From assembly GCF_023716665.1 (NCBI RefSeq), contig NZ_CP071859.1, forward strand, positions 2,170,001-2,234,000: a DNA stretch of 64,000 bases. Direction: 5' to 3'. The DNA is from Vibrio sp. SCSIO 43135 (GTDB lineage: Bacteria; Pseudomonadota; Gammaproteobacteria; Enterobacterales; Vibrionaceae). The position numbers and the translations under genes are program-made. The notes under the pieces were generated by a model, which worked only from the letters and a program-made list of their open reading frames with translations, was not told where the DNA came from and did no database searches. This document shows, in pieces, positions 56,788 through 64,000 of the stretch (position 1 is its first letter; every line of letters begins with the position of its first letter).

Positions 56788-57720
56788 TCAATCTTTGTAG
56801 AGTGCAAACTCTTCTGCATGCTCAACAATCTGGTCACGAGTTAGCATAAACACGCCATGGCCACCGTTTTCGAATTCAATCCAAGTGAATGGAATCTGCG
56901 GGTATTGCTCCATCATATGTACCATTGAGTTACCTACTTCACAGATAAGAATACCTTGTTCAGTCAAATAATCAGGGGCATTAGCCAGAATACGACGTAC
57001 CAGTTTCAGGCCATCAGTACCCGCAGCAAGACCTAGCTCTGGCTCATGAGTAAACTCATCAGGCAAGCTGTTCATATCTTCCTCATCCACGTATGGCGGG
57101 TTAGACACGATTAGGTTGTACTTCTCTTTTGGCAGATCGCGGAACAAATCGGAACGAATCGGGAACACTTGCTGCTCCATACCATGATCTTGAACGTTTT
57201 GTTCTGCAACCTGAAGCGCGTCGGTCGAAATATCGATAGCATCCACTTCGGCTTCAGGAAATGCATGCGCACAAGCGATCGCAATACAACCACTGCCAGT
57301 ACATAAATCCATGATGCGCACTGGCTCTTCTACCAGCCAAGGTTGGAACTGAGCTTCAATCAGTTCACCAATTGGCGAACGTGGCACAAGCACTCGCTCA
57401 TCAACGAAGAACTCAAGTCCACAGAACCACGCCTTGTTAGTTAGGTAAGACGTTGGCGTACGCTCATTAATACGTTTTACCACTCGCTCAACAATACGCA
57501 GACGCTCGCTGCTGGTTAATCGGGAGTTCAATACGTGTGGAGGCACATCAATAGGCAGATATAGAGTTGGCAAGATTAATTGCACTGCTTCATCCCACGC
57601 GTTGTCCGTACCATGACCATAAAAAAGGTTTGCGGCATTAAAGCGGCTTACCGTCCAACGAATCATGTCTTGAAGGGTATGAAGCTCAGATACCGCTTCT
57701 TCTACAAAAATCTTATCCAA
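56788..57720 (-). CDS. prmB: PrmB, ribosomal protein L3 glutamine methyltransferase
   Basis: Methylates Gln150 of ribosomal protein uL3. 310 residues; SAM motif [18 protein letters not shown] near residue 140, catalytic NPPY ([12 protein letters not shown]) and the helical N-terminal domain. It is divergent from smrB, as in other gammaproteobacteria. Confidence 0.95.
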   Translation of the reverse strand: MDKIFVEEAVSELHTLQDMIRWTVSRFNAANLFYGHGTDNAWDEAVQLILPTLYLPIDVPPHVLNSRLTSSERLRIVERVVKRINERTPTSYLTNKAWFCGLEFFVDERVLVPRSPIGELIEAQFQPWLVEEPVRIMDLCTGSGCIAIACAHAFPEAEVDAIDISTDALQVAEQNVQDHGMEQQVFPIRSDLFRDLPKEKYNLIVSNPPYVDEEDMNSLPDEFTHEPELGLAAGTDGLKLVRRILANAPDYLTEQGILICEVGNSMVHMMEQYPQIPFTWIEFENGGHGVFMLTRDQIVEHAEEFALYKD

Positions 57721-57781
57721 AATTGCCTCCGAAAAGCGCTACAATACTGCTAATTGAGTTTTACTATAAATTTTGAACCCT

Positions 57782-58312
57782 ATGAGCAAAAAAGACACCG
57801 ATCACGATGATGATTTCGCCTTATTTAAGGATGCAGTAGAGGGCGTTAAAAAGTTGCGACAGGATACCATAATCCACCAACCAAAAAAAAACCCTAAGCA
57901 AAAAGAAATCAAGCGCAGTGCCCGTGAAGCCAGCGATACAGAGTTTTATTTCTCCGATGAGTTTGTCCCGATCCTAAGCGAAGACGGCCCAACGCGTTAC
58001 GCTCGTGATGATGTATCCACCTACGAGGTAAAACGCCTGCGTCGCGGGGTATATGTTCCAGATGTGTTTTTAGATATGCATGGTATGACACAGCAAGAAG
58101 CTAAACGTGAGTTAGGGGCGATGATTGCATACTGCATCAAGAATGATGTTCACTGTGCATGTGTGCAACACGGAATCGGTAAACATATCCTCAAGCAAAA
58201 AACGCCACTTTGGCTTGCACAACACCCCGATGTGATGGCATTCCACCAAGCCCCTCTAGAATTTGGCGGCGACGGAGCATTGTTAGTTCTACTATCCATT
58301 CCTGAAAAGTAA
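57782..58312 (+). CDS. smrB: SmrB, ribosome-rescue endonuclease
   Basis: Cuts mRNA between collided ribosomes. 176 residues with a basic, disordered N-terminal arm and a C-terminal Smr domain. The first catalytic motif is FLDMHGMTQQEAKREL (DMHG where many members have DLHG); the second is VQHGIGKHILKQKTPLWL (HGxGKHxLK). I start at ATG 57782; a TTG nine bases earlier is in frame but less likely. The stop codon is inside the start of the terminator. Confidence 0.93.
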   Translation: MSKKDTDHDDDFALFKDAVEGVKKLRQDTIIHQPKKNPKQKEIKRSAREASDTEFYFSDEFVPILSEDGPTRYARDDVSTYEVKRLRRGVYVPDVFLDMHGMTQQEAKRELGAMIAYCIKNDVHCACVQHGIGKHILKQKTPLWLAQHPDVMAFHQAPLEFGGDGALLVLLSIPEK

Positions 58313-58334
58313 AAAAGCCGCATATGCGGCTTTT
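58313..58334. terminator. Compact bidirectional terminator between smrB and flhB
   Basis: A 22-base perfect palindrome AAAAGCCGCAT/ATGCGGCTTTT that abuts the smrB stop and reaches the flhB stop; A/T ends serve as T tracts both ways. Confidence 0.9.
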
Positions 58335-59463
58335 AATGTCTAAGCTCTGGTGGAATTGGTACGTCTTCAGCTTGAAACTTAGGCCTTTCGCCACCGCGCT
58401 TACGGTATTGCTTAAGCTGGAACACATACGCTAACACTTGAGCTACCGCGGTAAATAGCCCATCTGGGATTTCCTGTTCCAGCTCTGTTGTATGGTATAA
58501 CGCCCTTGCCAATGGCGGAGCCGGCACCACATAAATATCATGCTCTCTCGCCACTTCACGTATTTTCATCGCCATATGGTCAATACCTTTTGCGACAACA
58601 ACAGGGGCTTTATCGGTGTTTTGTTTATACCTTAGTGCAACTGAAAAGTGCTCTGGGTTAGTAATAATAACATCGGCTTGCGGTACTTCTGCCATCATAC
58701 GACGCTGTGCGGCTTCCCTTTGGAGCATACGAATTCGGCCTTTCACTTCAGGCTTACCTTCAGTGTCCTTATATTCGTCTTTAACTTCCTGCTTGGTCAT
58801 TTTTAACTGGTTGGCGTGTTGCCAAATCTGGAAAGGAATATCAATCGCGACAACCACAAGTAATGAGCAGCTGATCAACAAGACGAAATTCAGCAGGATG
58901 TCCAATGCATGGAAGATATTCTGCGGATAAACATCCATGCTTAACTGAAACAAGTCTTCTTTGGATGCATTGATTAGGTAGAAAGCAACGCCAGACACTA
59001 GAGAGACTTTTAGAATCGACTTGACCAACTCTACCCAGCTCTGCATGCCGACCATACGTTTTACGCCGCTCAATGGATTCATTTTGGACCACTTAGGCAT
59101 TGCGGCCTCAACTGAAAAGCTGATACCTCCAACACCCGCGGAACCAATCAAGGCAGCGATAAAGAGCATGATCAAAACCAGAATCAAAGGCCCAAGTAGG
59201 CTACCAATCGCACCAAGTGCAATATCGCCTAATTTGGCAAAGTCGAACACCTCTTCTCGACTCAAGTCGAATAAACGACTCATCGATAAAAACAGTTCTT
59301 TGCCGAGCGCTTCGCCGAACCACATCAACGCAATCGCGCCAACCACTAATACCGATACGGACGCGAGTTCTTTAGACCTTGCAACCTGCCCTTTCTCTCG
59401 AGCCTGTTGCAAGCGCCTGGGCGTGGCGTCTTCTGTGCGTTCTTGGCCGTCTGATTCTGCCAA
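58333..59463 (-). CDS. flhB: FlhB, flagellar type III export switch protein
   Basis: Switches export from hook to filament substrates. 376 residues: four membrane helices (about residues 30-210) and a cytoplasmic domain. The autocleavage site reads IITNPEHFSVALRYK, i.e. NPEH in place of the usual NPTH; the Asn-Pro bond that is cut is kept. The C-terminus is short. Last gene of the fliK-fliLMNOPQR-flhB operon as seen here. Confidence 0.96.
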   Translation of the reverse strand: MAESDGQERTEDATPRRLQQAREKGQVARSKELASVSVLVVGAIALMWFGEALGKELFLSMSRLFDLSREEVFDFAKLGDIALGAIGSLLGPLILVLIMLFIAALIGSAGVGGISFSVEAAMPKWSKMNPLSGVKRMVGMQSWVELVKSILKVSLVSGVAFYLINASKEDLFQLSMDVYPQNIFHALDILLNFVLLISCSLLVVVAIDIPFQIWQHANQLKMTKQEVKDEYKDTEGKPEVKGRIRMLQREAAQRRMMAEVPQADVIITNPEHFSVALRYKQNTDKAPVVVAKGIDHMAMKIREVAREHDIYVVPAPPLARALYHTTELEQEIPDGLFTAVAQVLAYVFQLKQYRKRGGERPKFQAEDVPIPPELRH

Positions 59464-59514
59464 TTCAGCCTCCTAACACATTATTTAGCGTGTAACGTAA
59501 CTTCGTTTTGCATG

Positions 59515-60297
59515 CTAACAATTCAATCGGATCATGCGACATAACTGCTGCTCGCCTTGTTCCCATAGTAGTTCATAGTGGCTATACAAGCCGCCTAAAA
59601 TATACCAACAAATCAATAGGCCGACCAAAAGTGCGAACGCAAAACCCAGCGAGAAAATGTTTAGCTGCGGAGCGGCACGTGTCATTACGCCAAATGACAT
59701 ATTGATGGTGAGTAGCGCGATGATCCCTGATAAAGACATGCTCAGTGCAAACTTGAACATGATACCGAGCCACAATGCAATTTCGCGAAAGTCGACCGCA
59801 GTCAAGGAACCAGACCCAATCGGCAGCGAGTGAAAACTCATCACCACTAATTGAATCATTTTAAGATGGCCGTCAGTCGCGAGGAAAAACATTGTCGCAA
59901 GAAACATAAATAGCTGACCAAGTAGCGGCGTGTTTTGCCCGTTCGCGGGGTCAACCATTGAGGCGAAACCTAAGCTAGCCTGCATACCTAAGATCTGACC
60001 GAGAATAACAAACGTCTGGATCATAAACTGGGTGATTGTGCCCATCGCGACGCCAATCACGATTTGCTCGAGCAATACCATAAAGCCTTCAAAAGACACC
60101 AGTTCAATTGTATTAGGAACAGCTGGAACAGCCGGGCTCACCGCAAAAGTGATGGCTAACCCAAGGTATAGGCGTACTCGTGTTGGAACAAAACGCGCAC
60201 CAGTGACCGTCATAACCATTAACATGGCCGCAATACGCGTATAGGGCCAAAAGTAGTTCGCAATCCAATCTAAAACGACACTGGTTGGATATTCCAT
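59515..60297 (-). CDS. fliR: FliR, flagellar export gate protein
   Basis: A 260-residue export gate component with about six hydrophobic segments, forming the gate with FliP and FliQ. Conserved features include FVPTRVRLYLGLAITFAVSPAV and the region SLGFASMVDPANGQNTPLLGQLF. flhB follows after about 50 bases. Confidence 0.96.
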   Translation of the reverse strand: MEYPTSVVLDWIANYFWPYTRIAAMLMVMTVTGARFVPTRVRLYLGLAITFAVSPAVPAVPNTIELVSFEGFMVLLEQIVIGVAMGTITQFMIQTFVILGQILGMQASLGFASMVDPANGQNTPLLGQLFMFLATMFFLATDGHLKMIQLVVMSFHSLPIGSGSLTAVDFREIALWLGIMFKFALSMSLSGIIALLTINMSFGVMTRAAPQLNIFSLGFAFALLVGLLICWYILGGLYSHYELLWEQGEQQLCRMIRLNC

Positions 60298-60306
60298 AAG
60301 AGGCCT

Positions 60307-60576
60307 TTAGTACAAGACCTGTGGGAGACGCTCGATAATGCCGAAGAAGAATTCCATAAGCATTTGCGTCATCCAGTGAGCAAACAACATAAGTGCAAGC
60401 AACGTCACTACAAGACGAGGCAAGAAACTCAATGTTTGTTCGTTGATAGACGTGGCCGCCTGAAAGATGGCCACGACTAAACCAACCAATAAGCTTGGAA
60501 TGATGATGGCACACACCATAATGAGTACCATCCAAAGCGCATCTCTAAAAAGTTCGACGAATAACTCAGGAGTCAT
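60307..60576 (-). CDS. fliQ: FliQ, flagellar export gate protein
   Basis: An 89-residue protein with two membrane helices (ALWMVLIMVCAIIIPSLLVGLVVAIFQAATSINEQTL region) typical of FliQ, four of which wrap the FliP5-FliR1 core. It lies 9 bases before fliR and 12 after fliP. Confidence 0.96.
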   Translation of the reverse strand: MTPELFVELFRDALWMVLIMVCAIIIPSLLVGLVVAIFQAATSINEQTLSFLPRLVVTLLALMLFAHWMTQMLMEFFFGIIERLPQVLY

Positions 60577-60588
60577 AGTATCCTCCCG

Positions 60589-61476
60589 CTACAAGGCGAA
60601 GCTGCCGGCGAGCGTCGACAAGATCAAGTTCCAACCATCGACCAGCACAAACAACATCAGTTTAAACGGCAACGATACGATCATCGGTGATAGCATCATC
60701 ATACCCATTGCCATCAGAACCGATGCCACTACCAGGTCAATGATCAAAAAAGGTAAGAACAGCATAAAACCAATTTGGAACGCCGTTTTCAGCTCTGAGG
60801 TGATAAATGCAGGTATCAAAACCGCCATCGACACATCTTCTGGGTTAGTCACCTCTGCACCAGCAATATTGACGAAAGTTTCTAAATCTTTCACACGAGT
60901 CTGCTTCAGCATAAATGCTTTCATCGGCTCTTGGGCAGTATCAAACGCTTCACGAGCAGTAATTTGTTCATTGAGATAAGGCTGAACCGCCTGATCGTTT
61001 ATCTTGCTCAATACCGGAGACATGATGAAAAAGGTGAGGAAAATTGCGATACCGATAATCACCTGATTCGATGGTGTCTGCTGCAAACCCATCGCCTGAC
61101 GTAATATCGACATCACGACCACGATTCGTGTAAATGAGGTCATCAAAATAACCATGGCAGGCAAAAAGCCCAACATGGTCATCAGCGCTAGAATTTGTAA
61201 GTTAATCGAATAGTCTTCACTACCATCAGGGTTACTGGTCATAGTAAAGGCAGGAATCCCACCGCCACTCGAGCTTCCCGAAGCAGCCGTACGAGCAGCA
61301 CCCTGCTCTTTCTCCATTGCCGTAACTGTGACACTCGATGCACCTGCAGCATTTTGAGGGATAGGTGTTTCTAACTCTTCTTGCGCATAAGTCAACGATG
61401 AAAAAGAAAAGAAGATTAAAGTAACCGCTAGGCTAAGTACGCCACTTAGTTTTTTGAATATGAACAGATAATTCAT
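60589..61476 (-). CDS. fliP: FliP, flagellar export gate protein
   Basis: A 295-residue gate subunit with a cleavable signal peptide (residues 1-31, ending LTYA), a periplasmic Gln/Ala/Ser segment and four membrane helices. The motif [23 protein letters not shown] and [21 protein letters not shown] are FliP signatures. The ATG overlaps the fliO stop by four bases. Confidence 0.96.
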   Translation of the reverse strand: MNYLFIFKKLSGVLSLAVTLIFFSFSSLTYAQEELETPIPQNAAGASSVTVTAMEKEQGAARTAASGSSSGGGIPAFTMTSNPDGSEDYSINLQILALMTMLGFLPAMVILMTSFTRIVVVMSILRQAMGLQQTPSNQVIIGIAIFLTFFIMSPVLSKINDQAVQPYLNEQITAREAFDTAQEPMKAFMLKQTRVKDLETFVNIAGAEVTNPEDVSMAVLIPAFITSELKTAFQIGFMLFLPFLIIDLVVASVLMAMGMMMLSPMIVSLPFKLMLFVLVDGWNLILSTLAGSFAL

Positions 61477-61868
61477 CCTTTTTCACTCGCTCCATTCTTT
61501 TTCAATAGTTGAGCTAGCTGGTTCGAAAACGGGACAGTTTCCGCATCTTCCTGAGAAATGGGATTATCGAGCTTAGAAATGAGCTGAATAGATTGAGCGG
61601 TCACACCAACTAAAAACTGTTCCTCTCCTGCCTGAACAATCATGATCCGCTCTTTGGTACCAACCGGCAATTGGCGTACGACACTAAGGCCCTTTTGATT
61701 CATCAAAGTAGGCACTCGCATTCGCTTTAACAGCCAAGCTAAAAATAGAATGAAGGCTATAACGAACAAAAGCGACCCAAGGGTGGTCGCTAAATCAAGT
61801 TGGCTCGCAGGATTTGCAGCCAACGCACTAGACGGCATAAGAACAAGCCATAAAACGCTTCGTTGCAT
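61473..61868 (-). CDS. fliO: FliO, flagellar export assembly protein
   Basis: A 131-residue protein helping assemble the FliP ring. It has an N-terminal signal-like segment (ending ALA), one membrane helix (about residues 30-48, [20 protein letters not shown]) and a cytoplasmic beta-rich domain ([27 protein letters not shown]). It follows fliN. Confidence 0.93.
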   Translation of the reverse strand: MQRSVLWLVLMPSSALAANPASQLDLATTLGSLLFVIAFILFLAWLLKRMRVPTLMNQKGLSVVRQLPVGTKERIMIVQAGEEQFLVGVTAQSIQLISKLDNPISQEDAETVPFSNQLAQLLKKNGASEKG

Positions 61869-61903
61869 ATATTACCCGTGGCTTCCAGCCAGTTAAGGGA
61901 TAA

Positions 61904-62314
61904 CTATCTAAGTTTCTTAATACGCTCGGTCTGGCTGATAACATCAGTCAGACGAATACCAAACTTATCGTTGACCACAACAACTTCACCGTGTGCAATC
62001 AAAGTACCATTCACCAAGACGTCAAGAGACTCACCAGCCACACGCTCTAGCTCAACCACCGAACCTTGGTTCAATTGCAGCAAGTTACGGATACTGATTT
62101 GAGAACGCCCAACTTCCATTGAAATAGTCACTGGGATATCTAGGATCGTATCAAGTTTACGTCGCTCATCTTCTGAAATTGGAGATGAAGTATCTTTTAG
62201 TTCATCTAACGGCGCGGCAAGAATATCGTCTACATCCACTTCCGGAGCAGCAGGGTCTTCACCTAAGGCAGCAGCCCATTCGTCCGCTAGTTTTTGGTCG
62301 TCACTTGGTTCCAT
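61904..62314 (-). CDS. fliN: FliN, flagellar C-ring switch protein
   Basis: A 136-residue C-ring protein with the SpoA/SurA-type domain at the end (LDIPVTISMEVGRSQISIRNLLQLNQGSVVELE, GEVVVVNDKFGIRLTDVIS). The N-terminal arm is acidic. It works with FliM and FliG and docks the FliH-FliI export ATPase. Confidence 0.96.
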   Translation of the reverse strand: MEPSDDQKLADEWAAALGEDPAAPEVDVDDILAAPLDELKDTSSPISEDERRKLDTILDIPVTISMEVGRSQISIRNLLQLNQGSVVELERVAGESLDVLVNGTLIAHGEVVVVNDKFGIRLTDVISQTERIKKLR

Positions 62315-62328
62315 TTTTCATTACCTAC

Positions 62329-63384
62329 TTAATATTCTTCTTCATCATCGCCAGTCTCTTCTTCGAATTCAGACATGATGTCTTTTCCGAAGAATGCGAG
62401 GTCCGTTTTAACGACATCTGGGCGTTTAATTTTCTCGGATACTTGCACCGCCATGTTCTCGCCTGCTCGTCCCATCTTCACACGGAATGTCGGCAATTCT
62501 TCAACAAACATGGTGGCATGTTCAGGCATAGTGATTGGGATAATATCGCCAGCTTGAAGCTCCATTAGGTCGCGCAGCGAAATGTCTTGCTCGAGCAGAT
62601 TAACTCGGAAATTCACCGGCACGTCCATAATTTCTTCACGCAGCGCAGAACTCCAACGGATATCGGTTTCCATCTTGTCCGATTGGACACCTGCATCGAG
62701 CAGTTCACGAATCGGCTCAACCATGGAGTACGGCATAACGACATGGAAATCCCCGCCGCCACCATCGACTTCAATGTGGAAAGAGCTGACTACAATCACT
62801 TCCGTCGGGCTGACGATATTCGCCATACTTGGGTTCACTTCAGAATCAAGATATTCGAACTCGACACCCATCACCGGCGACCAAGCCTCTTTGTAATCTT
62901 CAAACACTATTTTTAATAGTAGTTGAACAATTCGTCTTTCCGTTGGAGTGAACTCGCGACCTTCAATACGGGCATGGAATCGACCATCACCGCCAAAGAA
63001 ATTTTCGACCAGAATAAAGACCAAACGCGCTTCCATAGTCACCAAGGCCGTACCTTTTAACGGCCTAAAGCGCACCATGTTCAAACTGGTTGGAACATAA
63101 AGGGTGTTCTGATATTCGCCAAACTTCATCATTTGAACGCCGTTTATCGACACTTCAGCAGTTTTGCGAAGCATGTTAAACAGGCTGATGCGTAAATGTC
63201 GTGCAAAACGCTCGTTGATTAGCTCGAGCGTTGGCATTCGACCACGAACTATTCGGTCTTGTGAGGAGAAGTCAAAATTGACGGCGGCGCCACTTTCGTC
63301 TTCTATTTCCTCTTCGACCTCTTCGACATCATCTACCCCGTGGAGTAGCGCATCAATTTCGTCTTGGCTTAATAAATCGGTCAC
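62329..63384 (-). CDS. fliM: FliM, flagellar C-ring switch protein
   Basis: The CheY-P receptor of the motor switch. 351 residues; N-terminal CheY-docking peptide LLSQDEIDALLHGVDD, a linker, a CheC-like middle domain, and a C-terminal FliN-like SpoA domain (INFRVNLLEQDISLRDLMELQAGDII region). The peptide belongs to the same motif family that recurs in CheA and HubP in this window. Confidence 0.97.
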   Translation of the reverse strand: MTDLLSQDEIDALLHGVDDVEEVEEEIEDESGAAVNFDFSSQDRIVRGRMPTLELINERFARHLRISLFNMLRKTAEVSINGVQMMKFGEYQNTLYVPTSLNMVRFRPLKGTALVTMEARLVFILVENFFGGDGRFHARIEGREFTPTERRIVQLLLKIVFEDYKEAWSPVMGVEFEYLDSEVNPSMANIVSPTEVIVVSSFHIEVDGGGGDFHVVMPYSMVEPIRELLDAGVQSDKMETDIRWSSALREEIMDVPVNFRVNLLEQDISLRDLMELQAGDIIPITMPEHATMFVEELPTFRVKMGRAGENMAVQVSEKIKRPDVVKTDLAFFGKDIMSEFEEETGDDEEEY

Positions 63385-63391
63385 TCTGCAC

Positions 63392-63889
63392 CTACTGAAT
63401 TACAAAATCGGTAAACAAGACACGTTCAATAACGGGCTGTCCTACCGCTCGAGTTAGGCTGGCTTTAATATCTTCCGTTGCCTTATCTCTCAGCTCTACT
63501 CGTCCATTGGCACTGCGAAGTTGGTCAACGGTGGCAGAGGCAAAAGTGCCCAATAATGAACTTTCAATCAACGGCGAATGATAACGAGCTAAGTTTTCGT
63601 TCTCACTACCTCTTACCATTAACTGCACTTTGATCTGTACAAGCCTGTCTCGCTTATCGCCTGTTACGTTAAACAAGAAAGGCTGAGGAATGTTGACATA
63701 AGCAACTGGGTCGGCCGGCGTCACTGTTTGGGTATTCACCGTTTCTGCTGCAGGAGCAGGTTCATCGGAACCCATCAAAAAGAAAGCCGCACCACCGCCA
63801 CCTGCTATCAATACAACGACTGCAATAATGATGATAAGCAGTTTACTTTTCCCTTTGGGCGCATCTTGTTCTAGATCTTCGTCAGCCAT
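63392..63889 (-). CDS. fliL: FliL, flagellar basal-body associated protein
   Basis: A 165-residue single-pass membrane protein around the stators, stabilising torque at high load. Short cytoplasmic N-terminus, membrane helix (about residues 17-39, LLIIIIAVVVLIAGGGGAAFFL) and periplasmic stomatin-like domain (YVNIPQPFLFNVTGDKRDRLVQI; REVxF-like ERVLFTDFVIQ at the end). It starts the fliLMNOPQR run, 32 bases after fliK. Confidence 0.95.
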   Translation of the reverse strand: MADEDLEQDAPKGKSKLLIIIIAVVVLIAGGGGAAFFLMGSDEPAPAAETVNTQTVTPADPVAYVNIPQPFLFNVTGDKRDRLVQIKVQLMVRGSENENLARYHSPLIESSLLGTFASATVDQLRSANGRVELRDKATEDIKASLTRAVGQPVIERVLFTDFVIQ

Positions 63890-63921
63890 AACTTTCTCTA
63901 AACATGTAGTTTTTATATAGT

Positions 63922-64000
63922 TTATGCGTAATAACTAATTCCATCACGCTTTGTTGCGACATTCAAATCAAGATTGACGTCTGTATCAAGGTTTTCTTCC
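63922..64000 (-). CDS. fliK: FliK, flagellar hook-length control protein (partial, C-terminal end)
   Basis: Only the last 25 codons or so lie in the window; the rest is beyond the right edge. The visible tail reads ENLDTDVNLDLNVATKRDGI followed by SYYA and TAA. Identity rests mainly on position upstream of fliL, plus the short Tyr-Tyr-Ala end common in polar FliK proteins; I cannot test the core from this piece. Confidence 0.7.
   Translation of the reverse strand, partial: EENLDTDVNLDLNVATKRDGISYYA

Overview
The window is chromosomal DNA from a Vibrio (gammaproteobacterium, moderate GC). The evidence is the gene set and order: a polar-flagellum/chemotaxis operon containing parC and parP, the chitin-competence regulator tfoS beside a tfoR-like small RNA, a HubP/FimV polar hub, and a separate CcmH and CcmI. 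No prophage, insertion sequence, CRISPR array, rRNA or tRNA was seen. Almost every gene has a recognisable family.

Layout. 1-6251 (minus): cytochrome c maturation operon ccmABCDEFGH with the start of ccmI. 6453-19099 (minus): flhA-flhF-flhG-fliA-cheY-cheZ-cheA-cheB-parC-parP-cheW-DUF2802, late polar-flagellum export, placement, sigma-28 and chemotaxis, closed by a strong terminator. 19302-26115: sixA, an M16 peptidase, a YecM-like gene, argS and a HIT gene. 26187-28914 (minus): feoABC ferrous iron uptake. 29178-33100: tfoR sRNA (plus) and tfoS (minus). 33315-35842: divergent znuA / znuCB around a Zur palindrome. 35936-41789 (minus): truA, accD, folC, dedD, cvpA, purF with a PurR box. 41901-50835 (minus): hubP, asd2, pdxB, fabB, with a FarS-like sRNA in the fabB 3' UTR. 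50964-58312: mnmC, a flavin reductase, yfcL, epmC, a TRIC-type membrane protein, aroC, prmB, smrB. 58333-64000 (minus): flhB, fliR, fliQ, fliP, fliO, fliN, fliM, fliL and the end of fliK.

How it fits together. Two flagellar blocks flank the housekeeping genes; the first also encodes the machinery that puts flagellum and chemoreceptor arrays at the pole (FlhF/FlhG, ParC/ParP). The polar landmark HubP, to which such ParA-like proteins dock, is encoded in the same window. The most interesting observations link these proteins. A FliM/CheZ-type acidic LL peptide (SQDxIxxLL-like) recurs three times in the CheA region where P2 should be, and again in HubP. ParP and HubP also carry the same pure GGCTCT hexanucleotide array encoding Glu-Pro tracts. 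HubP additionally has about thirteen near-identical 41-residue acidic repeats.

Regulatory DNA is also informative: a perfect Zur-like palindrome, a 14/16 PurR box, a paired direct repeat placed as an AraC-type site just upstream of tfoR, and two structured sRNA loci. All calls are from reading the sequence; no database search was run.
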